64,000 nucleotides of DNA from Meiothermus sp. CFH 77666 (lineage in GTDB: Bacteria; Deinococcota; Deinococci; Deinococcales; Thermaceae). The stretch lies in NCBI RefSeq assembly GCF_017497985.1, contig NZ_JAGDFV010000003.1:92077-156076 (forward strand). The letters run 5' to 3'. The notes under the pieces were generated by a model. That model worked only from the letters and a program-made list of their open reading frames with translations. It had not been told where the DNA came from and did no database searches. Within the stretch, counting starts at the first letter, position 1, and every line of letters starts with the position of its first letter. Positions 34,627-41,881 of the stretch are shown piece after piece. The translations under genes were made by a program, and so were the position numbers.

Positions 34627-35682
34627 TCATTCATCAAGCACCACCAGCGCATCTACCGGCAGTTCGGCCCAGAGTTCCTGCCCGGCCTGAAGGGTGGGGT
34701 GGGGGGCGGTGCGGACGCGGAGGTCGCAGGGCTCGAGCCAGACCTCCTGGTAGGCTCCCCGGTAGACGGCCTCGCGCACCTGTACCCGCAGGCCGTTCTG
34801 CCGCGGTTCGACCTCGGAAAGCCGCACCCGCTCGGGGCGGATGGCCACGTAGCCCTCGTCCCAGGGGGGGGTGCGGTTCAGGGCCAGCTTGCCAAAGGAG
34901 GCCTCGAAACCCATGGGGAGCCGCTGGCCTTTGATGAGGTTGGCGGCGCCCAGAAACTCGGCGGCGTAGCGGGTGCGGGGCCGCTCGTAAACCTCGTCGG
35001 GGGTGCCGACCTGCTCGAGGTGGCCCATCCGCATCAGGGCGATGCGATCCGAGACCGCCATGGCCTCGTCCTGGTCGTGCGTGACCAGGATGAAGGTGAG
35101 GCCCAACTGCTGTTGCAAGCGCCGCAGCTGCACCTGCACCTCGGCCCGCAGCTTGGCGTCGAGGGCGCTCATGGGCTCGTCCAGCAGCAGTACCTGCGGC
35201 TCGTTGACCAGCGCCCTAGCCAGGGCTACCCGTTGTTTTTGACCTCCGGAAAGCTGGTGGGGGAGACGGTCTTTGAAACGCTCGAGCTGCAAAATCTCGA
35301 GGCCGTACTTGACCCGCCGCTCCACTTCGGCCCTGTCCATGCGGCGGCTTTTGAGCCCAAAGGCGATGTTTTCCCAGACTGATAGGTGGGGAAACAGGGC
35401 GTAGCTCTGAAAGACGGTGTTGACCGGGCGCTGGTTGGCCGGGAGGGGGGTGAGGTCTTGGCCTAAAAGCACCACCCTGCCCTCGGTGGGCACCTCGAGG
35501 CCAGCGATAATCCGCAGCAGGGTGGTTTTGCCGCAGCCCGAGGGTCCCAAGAGGGTAAAGAACTCGCCAGCCTTGATCTCCAGGCTGACCCCACCCAGCG
35601 CAGTGAAATCCCCGAATTTTTTGACGATGTTCTGAATGGAAAGGGTGCCACTGGTGGCTTGAGGATGGGCAGCCGTGGTCAT
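34627..35682 (-). CDS. potA: Spermidine/putrescine ABC transporter ATPase
   Basis: This 351-residue protein powers the polyamine importer. Walker A is LLGPSGCGKTTLL, the Q-loop is FQSYALFPHLSVWENI, the signature is LSGGQKQRVALARAL, Walker B is VLLLDEPMSALD and the switch His is in LVTHDQDEAM. After about residue 240 comes the TOBE regulatory domain (YVAIRPERVRLSE). The ATG at 35682 is preferred over an upstream TTG at 35703; neither has a ribosome site. It is the first gene of the four-gene operon. Confidence 0.94.
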   Translation of the reverse strand: MTTAAHPQATSGTLSIQNIVKKFGDFTALGGVSLEIKAGEFFTLLGPSGCGKTTLLRIIAGLEVPTEGRVVLLGQDLTPLPANQRPVNTVFQSYALFPHLSVWENIAFGLKSRRMDRAEVERRVKYGLEILQLERFKDRLPHQLSGGQKQRVALARALVNEPQVLLLDEPMSALDAKLRAEVQVQLRRLQQQLGLTFILVTHDQDEAMAVSDRIALMRMGHLEQVGTPDEVYERPRTRYAAEFLGAANLIKGQRLPMGFEASFGKLALNRTPPWDEGYVAIRPERVRLSEVEPRQNGLRVQVREAVYRGAYQEVWLEPCDLRVRTAPHPTLQAGQELWAELPVDALVVLDE

Positions 35683-35730
35683 GATTGCAGCCCAGCCTAC
35701 CAAAAAGCTGGGCTTCTTGACCAGGGTGGT

Positions 35731-37353
35731 TCAGGGCCCAGGAGGGGTGTTGCCGCGTAGCTTAATAACGAAGGGGCCAGCATTGGTAGAGGAGTTGGAG
35801 GTGGTCTCAAACACACCGGCCGTAGTGGGTTTGAAGGTAAAGGTATATTGACAGCTAGCACCGGGGGCTACCCCTGCGGCGCAGTTCTGGGTGGCGCCAA
35901 ACTGCGTATTGAAAGGAGCGCCTCCGGCAAAGTTGGTGAGGGTGGACAAGCCCAGATTGGTGATGGTGACGGTCAGGGGCGCACTGGTAGTGCCTACCGC
36001 AACCGTGCCAAAATCGAGCTCGAGCGGTGTGACCCATAGCCGAGGCCCTACTCCCGTGCCCTTGAGCTTTATGATGAAAGGCCCGGCATTGGTGCTGCTG
36101 TTGGAGGTGGTCTCGAAGCTGCCGACCTGAGTGGGCTTGAAGGTGAAATTGTACTGGCAACTGGCGCCGGGGGCCACGCCTGCGGCGCAGTTCTGGGTGG
36201 CGCCAAACTGGGTGTCGAAGGGTGCTCCTCCTGCAAAGCTGGTCAAAGTGGCCGTACCCGGATTCCGAATGGTGACCACCTGGGTGGGGCTGGTAACGTT
36301 TACGCCTACCTCGCCGAAGTCGAGCTCGAGGGGTGACACGCTGCGGGCAGCGCCGGTGGGCATACTCGTGACCCCGGTTCCCTTGAGCTTTATGATGAAA
36401 GGCCCGGCATTGGTGCTGCTGTTGGAGGTGGTCTCGAAGCTGCCGACCTGAGTGGGCTTGAAGGTGAAGTTGTACTGGCAGCTGGCGCCGGGGGCTACCC
36501 CTGCGGCGCAGTTTTGGGTGGCGCCAAACTGGGTGTCGAAGGGTGCGCCCCCGGCAAAGCTGCCCAGTGTGGATTTGCCGACGTTGCGGATGGTGACGCT
36601 TTGTGCCGGGCTGGTATTGCCGACCAGGACGGGCCCAAAATCGAGCTCCAGCGGCGTGACCCAGAGTTTGGGCCCTACCCCTTTACCCTTCAGTTTGATC
36701 ACAAAAGGCCCGGCATTGGTGCTGCTGTTGGAGGTGGTCTCGAAGCTACCGGCCTGAGTGGGCTTGAAGGTGAAGTTGTACTGGCAGCTGGCACCGGGGG
36801 CTACCCCTGCGGCGCAGTTTTGGGTCGCACCAAACTGGGTGTCAAAGGGTGCTCCCCCTGCAAAGCCGGTGAGGGGGGTACTGCCGTGGTTGCGAATGGT
36901 GACTACCTGGGTGGGGCTGGTCGCACCGATACCTACCTCGCCAAAGTCGAGCTCGAGGGCACTCACGCTAAAGGTAGCCACCCCACTGCCCTTCAGTTCG
37001 AGATTGACCGGGCCGGCGCTGGTCTGGATAGTGGCCGTGGCGTTGTAGACGGCGGTAGCGGTGGGCGCAAAGGTGTAGCTGTAGGTGCAGCTTGCACCAG
37101 GATTGAGTGTGCCAGTGCAGCCAACCACTACCCCAAACACCGAAAGGGAGGGGTCGCCTCCCGTAAAGCCACTGATGGGCACGGAACCGGTGTTGCTGAG
37201 TACCACGATTTTTGCACTGCTGGTGCTGCCCGCAGCCACCATGCCGAACTCGAGGGTGGTGGGGGTGGCCTCGAGCTTGGGTGTTTGTGGTTGGCTAGGG
37301 CATCCGCTAGCCAACAGTAAGACCCCCAGAAGCCAGATTTTTTGTTGTGCCAT
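35731..37353 (-). CDS. Lipoprotein of five tandem choice-of-anchor-D-like Ig domains
   Basis: This 540-residue surface lipoprotein has a lipobox in LLLASGCPS followed by five Ig-like repeats of about 100-107 residues. Each has LELDFGxVxxGxTSP, a GGAPFDTQFGATQNCAAG block with a conserved Cys pair (C in QNCAAG and in GASCQYNFTF), and ends with NAGPFxIKLKGxG. Such abnormal-spindle/MSP-like domains occur in exported bacterial proteins and probably mediate adhesion or envelope structure. The first repeat is divergent and the other four are nearly identical over their second half, so recombination between repeats is likely. No neighbours share its direction as an operon. Confidence 0.85.
   Translation of the reverse strand: MAQQKIWLLGVLLLASGCPSQPQTPKLEATPTTLEFGMVAAGSTSSAKIVVLSNTGSVPISGFTGGDPSLSVFGVVVGCTGTLNPGASCTYSYTFAPTATAVYNATATIQTSAGPVNLELKGSGVATFSVSALELDFGEVGIGATSPTQVVTIRNHGSTPLTGFAGGAPFDTQFGATQNCAAGVAPGASCQYNFTFKPTQAGSFETTSNSSTNAGPFVIKLKGKGVGPKLWVTPLELDFGPVLVGNTSPAQSVTIRNVGKSTLGSFAGGAPFDTQFGATQNCAAGVAPGASCQYNFTFKPTQVGSFETTSNSSTNAGPFIIKLKGTGVTSMPTGAARSVSPLELDFGEVGVNVTSPTQVVTIRNPGTATLTSFAGGAPFDTQFGATQNCAAGVAPGASCQYNFTFKPTQVGSFETTSNSSTNAGPFIIKLKGTGVGPRLWVTPLELDFGTVAVGTTSAPLTVTITNLGLSTLTNFAGGAPFNTQFGATQNCAAGVAPGASCQYTFTFKPTTAGVFETTSNSSTNAGPFVIKLRGNTPPGP
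35761..36960 (-). repeat. In-frame tandem DNA repeats, about 306-321 bp period
   Basis: Four successive units within the lipoprotein gene keep near-identical DNA over about 170 bp each (for example GCGCAGTTCTGGGTGGCGCC recurs in every unit). Unit offsets read from matching blocks are about 306, 321 and 306 bp. The insert in the 321-bp unit encodes five extra residues between domains. The identity favours unequal crossing-over or gene conversion. Confidence 0.85.
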
Positions 37354-37461
37354 AAAGCATTATACCACCAGACGAGTGGCCAGGATGGCTGGGTTAAGTT
37401 TGCCGAATCCAAAACTTTCTGTCATTCATCCGTATCGTACCCATCGCATAAAAAATTCCCC
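37354..37461. other. Start of a 377-bp gene-free stretch (37354-37730)
   Basis: No gene is apparent between the anchor-D lipoprotein and the aminotransferase. This stretch holds the foldback element (37462-37561), the aminotransferase terminator (about 37675-37713) and, between them, AT-richer sequence in which I see nothing clear. The lipoprotein promoter should lie here; I could not identify it with confidence. Confidence 0.5.
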
Positions 37462-37561
37462 GTCATTCTGAGAAGGCGTAGCCGACGAAGAATCTGATAG
37501 GCCAGTGGATCAAAGAAGGGTATTCGCAGCGTACCAGGTTCCTCGCTGCGCTCGGAATGAC
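37462..37561. repeat. Foldback (REP-like) intergenic element, copy 2
   Basis: Its ends GTCATTCTGAG and CTCGGAATGAC are complementary with one mismatch. Inner blocks GACGAAGAATCTGA and AGGTTCCTCGCTGCGCT match copy 1 at 25491-25605, with an unrelated 35-45 bp centre. The preserved ends with a variable middle suggest a mobile foldback or bacterial REP-like element. Confidence 0.75.
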
Positions 37562-37674
37562 CATTGCGGAGTTGAAGTTGATGCATGAACAGCAAAGATG
37601 CAAGTTCTCAGTTGAAGCTCGTCTAAGCCACTGGTCTCAGCAGTCAATAAAATTCTGAAAAGAGCTCTCGGAGG

Positions 37675-37713
37675 GAAAAAACTAAAGTGCCTCCTGCGCA
37701 ATTGACAGGAGGC
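37675..37713 (-). terminator. Terminator of the GabT-like gene
   Basis: On the minus strand GCCTCCTG (37706-37713) and CAGGAGGC (37689-37696) form an 8-bp stem with a 9-nt loop, followed by ACTTTAGTTTTTT. It lies 18 bp after the stop of the aminotransferase gene and is a normal intrinsic terminator. Confidence 0.85.
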
Positions 37714-37730
37714 TTGCTTCAAATTTGGGT

Positions 37731-39035
37731 TTATTTGGCTTCGCTTAGGGCCTGCTCGAGGCTCGCCTCCAGAATCTCCAGGCCCTTCCGGGCTTCCTCT
37801 TCACTCACCACCAGGGGCACCAGACAGCGAATCACATTCGAGTGCATCCCGGCCTTGAACAGCAGAAGCCCTTTCTCGCAGGCAATCTCCAGCAGGCGCT
37901 GGGTGAGATGGGCGTCGGGGCTCTTGGCAGTAGGGTCTTTGACCAGCTCCATGGCAATCATGGGCCCCAGGCCGCGCACGTCCCCCACGGTCTGGGGGAA
38001 GCGGGCCTGAATCTGGCGAAAGCCCTCGTGCAGAATGTCTCCGAGCTTCTGGGCTTTTTCCAGCAGGTTTTCCTGCTCAAAGATGTCCAGCACCGCCAGG
38101 GCTGCGGCGCAGGCCAGGGGGTTGCCGCCAAAGGTGCTGCCCAGACCGCCGACCGCGGGAGCGTCCATGATTTCGGCCTTGCCCAGCACCCCCCCAATGG
38201 GCAGCCCTCCGCCAATGCTCTTGGCAAAGCAGATCAGGTCGGGCTCCACCTCGGCGTGCTCGATGGCCCAGAACTTGCCGGTGCGGCCCATGCCGGTCTG
38301 AACCTCGTCGTCGATAAACACGATGCCGTGCTTCTGGGTGAGGCTGCGCAGGGCTTTGAGGAAGGGCTTGGGCGCGGGCACAAAACCGCCTTCGCCCAGT
38401 TGCGGCTCGATGATGATGGCGGCCACGCGCTCGGGCGCAACAGCAGTGTCGAAAACCTCATGAAGACCGTCCAGGGCCTTGCGGGTGTCTATGCCGTGGT
38501 ACTCGTTGGGATAGGGCGCGTGGTAGACCTCGGGGGCAAAGGGGCCAAAGTTCTGGCGGTAGGGGTTGGACTTGCCGGTGAGGGTCATGCCCATCAGGGT
38601 GCGCCCGTGGAAGCTGCCCCGGAAGGCAATCACGCCGGGCCGATTGGTGAAGGAGCGGGCAATTTTGATGGCGTTCTCGGTGGCCTCCACGCCGGTGTTG
38701 AGGAAGAAAGCCTTTTTATCGCCGCCAATGGGTGCGGTGGCCGTAAGCCGCTCGGCCAGCTCGATGTAGGGTTCGTAGGCCACGCCGGGAAAGCAGGTGT
38801 GCATGTACTGGTGCAGTTGCTTTTCAACTGCTTCTACCACCCTGGGGTGGTTGTGCCCCACATTGAGCACGCCAATACCGCCGAACCAGTCCAGGTACTC
38901 CCTGCCCTCGACATCCCAAATTTTGCCACCCTGAGCGCGGGCAACCACGATGGGGTGTACCTGCGAGACGCCTCTGGGCACCACTTTGTGCCGCCGTTCG
39001 ATCAGGGTTTGGTTTTTGGAAGGGGCTTGAATCAT
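37731..39035 (-). CDS. Class III aminotransferase, 4-aminobutyrate aminotransferase-like
   Basis: This 434-residue PLP enzyme should transaminate an omega-amino acid such as GABA, or ornithine-like substrates. It has FFLNTGVEATENAIKIARS, FRGSFHGRTLMGMTLT, the PLP-ring Asp in FIDDEVQTGMGRTGKF and the Schiff-base Lys in CFAKSIGGGLPIG. The ATG at 39035 follows GGAGGAAACCT; the longer frame to 39188 overlaps glyA and has no ribosome site. It is a diverged relative of the gene at 25621-26976, and both lie next to polyamine transport genes. Confidence 0.88.
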   Translation of the reverse strand: MIQAPSKNQTLIERRHKVVPRGVSQVHPIVVARAQGGKIWDVEGREYLDWFGGIGVLNVGHNHPRVVEAVEKQLHQYMHTCFPGVAYEPYIELAERLTATAPIGGDKKAFFLNTGVEATENAIKIARSFTNRPGVIAFRGSFHGRTLMGMTLTGKSNPYRQNFGPFAPEVYHAPYPNEYHGIDTRKALDGLHEVFDTAVAPERVAAIIIEPQLGEGGFVPAPKPFLKALRSLTQKHGIVFIDDEVQTGMGRTGKFWAIEHAEVEPDLICFAKSIGGGLPIGGVLGKAEIMDAPAVGGLGSTFGGNPLACAAALAVLDIFEQENLLEKAQKLGDILHEGFRQIQARFPQTVGDVRGLGPMIAMELVKDPTAKSPDAHLTQRLLEIACEKGLLLFKAGMHSNVIRCLVPLVVSEEEARKGLEILEASLEQALSEAK

Positions 39036-39162
39036 AGGTTTCCTCCGATAGTCCGACCTCGAGTGTATCCCGCCTGCTCCTGCTTGTGTACCCCTTGGTT
39101 CTTGCTCCAGACACCTCTGGATGCATGGAGCGCTCATCGTCCCGGAAGGGGATTGATTTGTG

Positions 39163-40395
39163 CTAGGGCAGGGGGAACCGCGAGGCAAAGGCCTTGACTT
39201 CTGCCTTCAGAGCCTGGGGGTCTTCACCTTTGAGGGCGCGGTCAATGAACTCTGCGATGATGGGCATGTGCTCTTCGGTCATACCCCTGGTGGTAATAGC
39301 CGGGGTGCCGATGCGGATACCCCCGCCGTGGATGATTTTCTCGGTGTCGTAGGGCAGGGTGCTCTTGGAGATGGTGATGTGAACCGCATCTAAGAGCCGG
39401 GTGGCCTTGGTGCCGTTGAGGCCCTGGGGGCGCAGATCCACCACGAACAGGTGGTTGTCGGTGCCGCCCGAAACCACCCGGTAGCCCCGTTTTTGAAATT
39501 CTGCGGCGAGGGCCTGGGCATTCTTGATAATCTGGGCCGAGTAGGTTTTGAAGGAGGGTTGCAGGGCTTCCCAGAAAGCCACCGCTTTACCAGCGATGAC
39601 GTGCTCCAGCGGCCCTCCCTGGGTTCCGGGAAAGATGGAGCGATCCAGAATGGCGGCTATCTCGAGGTCGTTGGACAAAATCAGGCCCGAGCGCGGCCCC
39701 CGCAGGGTCTTGTGGGTGGTGGAGGTGACCACGTGGGCGTAGGGCAGGGGTGAGGGGTGCAGGCCCGCCGCTACCAGCCCCGCGATGTGGGCGATGTCGG
39801 CCATCAGGTAGGCCCCCACTTCGTCGGCGATCTCGCGGAAGGCTTTAAAGTCGAGGATGCGGCTATAGGCGCTGGCCCCGCAGACGATCATCCTGGGCTT
39901 GTGCTCCAGTGCCAGGGCCCGCACATCCTCCATGTGTAGCAGCTCGTCTTCCTGGCGCACCTTGTAGCCGAAAAACTTGTAGTTGAGGCCCGAAAAGTTG
40001 ACCGGCGAGCCGTGGGTCAGGTGGCCGCCGTGCGACAGATCCATGCCCAGCACGGTGTCGCCAGGTTTGAGCAGGGCCGCATATACCGCGATGTTGGCGC
40101 TCGAGCCCGAATGGGGCTGTACGTTGGCCCAGGCCGCCCCAAAGAGCTGCTTGGCCCGCTCGATGGCCAGGGTCTCGATCTGGTCTACGATCTCGCAGCC
40201 GCCATACCAGCGCTTGCCGGGGTAGCCCTCGGCATATTTGTTGGTGAGCACACTGCCTACCGCCTCGCGCACCGCCGCCGAGGTAAAGTTTTCCGAGGCG
40301 ATGAGCTCCAAGCCGTTGCGCTGCCGCTCTTCTTCCTGGCGAATCAGGTCGAACACCTGTTCGTCGCGCAGTTGGGGTTGGGGGGACTCGATCAC
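39163..40395 (-). CDS. glyA: Serine hydroxymethyltransferase
   Basis: This 410-residue cytoplasmic PLP enzyme interconverts serine and glycine and charges tetrahydrofolate with a one-carbon unit. Recognisable parts are [34 protein letters not shown], the PLP Lys in [15 protein letters not shown] and [20 protein letters not shown]. It starts with GTG at 40395; a TATACT -10 box ends 6 nt before it, so the mRNA appears to be leaderless. Length is normal. Confidence 0.97.
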   Translation of the reverse strand: MIESPQPQLRDEQVFDLIRQEEERQRNGLELIASENFTSAAVREAVGSVLTNKYAEGYPGKRWYGGCEIVDQIETLAIERAKQLFGAAWANVQPHSGSSANIAVYAALLKPGDTVLGMDLSHGGHLTHGSPVNFSGLNYKFFGYKVRQEDELLHMEDVRALALEHKPRMIVCGASAYSRILDFKAFREIADEVGAYLMADIAHIAGLVAAGLHPSPLPYAHVVTSTTHKTLRGPRSGLILSNDLEIAAILDRSIFPGTQGGPLEHVIAGKAVAFWEALQPSFKTYSAQIIKNAQALAAEFQKRGYRVVSGGTDNHLFVVDLRPQGLNGTKATRLLDAVHITISKSTLPYDTEKIIHGGGIRIGTPAITTRGMTEEHMPIIAEFIDRALKGEDPQALKAEVKAFASRFPLP

Positions 40396-40401
40396 CCTCC
40401 A

Positions 40402-40441
40402 AGTATAGCAATATCAAACCGGCCCCCAAATCCGGTACACT
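40402..40441. promoter_or_regulatory. Divergent leaderless promoters of glyA and the 40448 gene
   Basis: On the minus strand TATACT (40402-40407) lies 6 nt before the glyA GTG. On the plus strand TACACT (40436-40441) lies 6 nt before the ATG at 40448. Both give transcripts that start at or next to the initiation codon, a known habit of Deinococcus-Thermus genes. The 52-bp intergenic region must hold both -35 regions, so the promoters face and overlap each other. Confidence 0.7.
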
Positions 40442-40447
40442 GGGGGC

Positions 40448-40702
40448 ATGAGCGTTTTGGGGCGTATCTCCCTTATTTTGGGTCTTGTCTTGTTGATCGT
40501 GGCCATCGTCCTGGCAGTGATGAACTTCATCACCATCCGCGACTACCTGATTGCCTTGACCGCCAACCGAAGCCGCGATTTTTACAATGTGAACCCCCGC
40601 CTCTGGATTACCTACCTGGTGGTCTTTGGCTCCGGTCTGCTACTGGGCATGGGGATAGTCTGGAGCATGGTGGGCCGACGCCTCCATCAAGCTGCCGAGT
40701 GA
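40448..40702 (+). CDS. Small membrane protein, two spans
   Basis: This 84-residue protein has two hydrophobic segments (LILGLVLLIVAIVLAVMNF and WITYLVVFGSGLLLGMGIVW) separated by a 30-residue polar loop and ends in a basic tail. It resembles LapA/DUF1049-type small membrane proteins in layout. It is transcribed without a leader and lies 4 bp before a DMT transporter gene, so they are probably co-expressed. Function unknown. Confidence 0.75.
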   Translation: MSVLGRISLILGLVLLIVAIVLAVMNFITIRDYLIALTANRSRDFYNVNPRLWITYLVVFGSGLLLGMGIVWSMVGRRLHQAAE

Positions 40703-40706
40703 AGCT

Positions 40707-41567
40707 TTGGCGGGCTATCTCTTTGTATTATCTGCAGCGTGCTTGTGGGGCCTTTTAGGGGTGGTATCCAAATGGGCCTTCGAGCAGGGGGTGAGCCCCC
40801 TCGAGGTGGCCTTCTGGCGGGCCGCCCTGGGGGCAGTATTGTTTGGCGCACAGGCCGTCTGGATTCAAAAAGTGCGCCTCGAGCGCCCTGACCGCTGGGC
40901 CGTGCTGGGCTTTGGCCTGGTGGGGATTTCCCTCTTCTATGGAGCTTATCAGCTTGCGATAGAGAGCGGAGGGGCGGCGCTGGCCTCGGTGCTGCTGTAT
41001 ACCGCTCCGGCCATTGTGGCCCTGTTGTCCTGGCTTTTCCTGCGCGAGCCGATGGACGCCCACAAGCTCTTCGCGGTGGGCCTGACCCTGCTGGGGGTGG
41101 CCCTGGTCAGTCTGCAAGGGGGCGGGGTGAAGGTGAGTCTGGCGGCCTTGTTCTGGGGGCTTCTGTCGGCCCTGACCTACGCCACCTATTACCTGTTTGG
41201 CAAGCTCTACCTGAACAAATACAGCACCCCCACGGTGTTTTTATATGCGCTGCCGGTGGGGGCGTTGGGGCTTTTGCCTTTCGTGAATTTTGTGCCCAAG
41301 AACGCTGAAGCCTGGACGGCCATTGCTTTTTTGACCATTGCCTCCACCTTTTTCGCGGTCACGCTCTACTTTGCCGGGCTCAGGCGGCTCGAGGCCACCC
41401 GCGCTTCGGTGGTGGCAACCATCGAGCCGGTGGTGGCGGCCTTTGCGGCCTGGCTGTGGTGGGGAGAGCGCTTCAGCCTGCTGGGGTATCTGGGGGCGGG
41501 TTTGGTGCTTTTGGGGGTGCTGTGGATGGTTTTGAAACCGCAGCCCAGGGCAGCGCCTAGTCTTTAG
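40707..41567 (+). CDS. EamA/DMT-superfamily transporter
   Basis: This 286-residue protein has ten hydrophobic spans in two five-span halves, each an EamA domain (first half from GYLFVLSAACLWGLLGVVSK, second from VSLAALFWGLLSALTYATYY). TRASVVATIEPVVAAFAAWLWWGE is the typical end. It should export or import a small metabolite such as an amino acid. It starts at TTG (40707) close behind the small membrane protein gene. Its stop overlaps the convergent small gene by four bases. Confidence 0.87.
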   Translation: MAGYLFVLSAACLWGLLGVVSKWAFEQGVSPLEVAFWRAALGAVLFGAQAVWIQKVRLERPDRWAVLGFGLVGISLFYGAYQLAIESGGAALASVLLYTAPAIVALLSWLFLREPMDAHKLFAVGLTLLGVALVSLQGGGVKVSLAALFWGLLSALTYATYYLFGKLYLNKYSTPTVFLYALPVGALGLLPFVNFVPKNAEAWTAIAFLTIASTFFAVTLYFAGLRRLEATRASVVATIEPVVAAFAAWLWWGERFSLLGYLGAGLVLLGVLWMVLKPQPRAAPSL

Positions 41568-41800
41568 ATTGCAGCGCCTGGACGCCCTAGTGGGCTTTCA
41601 ACGACGCGAACACGTCTTTTAGCGTATTTAGCATGATCCTGGCGATCCTTAGCCGCGATGATGTGGGGGTTGTTCTGCAAGATGAGGTCGGTCATCATGA
41701 CCAGATAGGCCATGCGCTCCTCGAGCGACAGCGATTGAAACCAGCGGGCTTTGGCCTGCAGGCTCTCCTCGGCGCGATCATGGGAGACGCTTACCTTCAC
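41564..41800 (-). CDS. Small hypothetical protein
   Basis: This 78-residue protein (SVSHDRAEESLQAKARWFQS at the start) has a helix with RWFQSLSLEERMAYLVMMTD and a basic middle segment AKYAKRRVRVVE. I recognise no family; the layout resembles small DNA-associated or antitoxin-like proteins, but that is a guess. The GTG start at 41800 is chosen because TACAAT ends 7 nt before it on the minus strand, giving a leaderless mRNA. An open frame extends upstream to 41899 without other support. Confidence 0.6.
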   Translation of the reverse strand: MKVSVSHDRAEESLQAKARWFQSLSLEERMAYLVMMTDLILQNNPHIIAAKDRQDHAKYAKRRVRVVESPLGRPGAAI

Positions 41801-41881
41801 ATTTCGGATTGTATCAAAAGGTCTTTGTGCGGCCCTCAGCCGCCCTGTAGGCTTGACCTGTTTACAAACTGGGGGTAGCAG

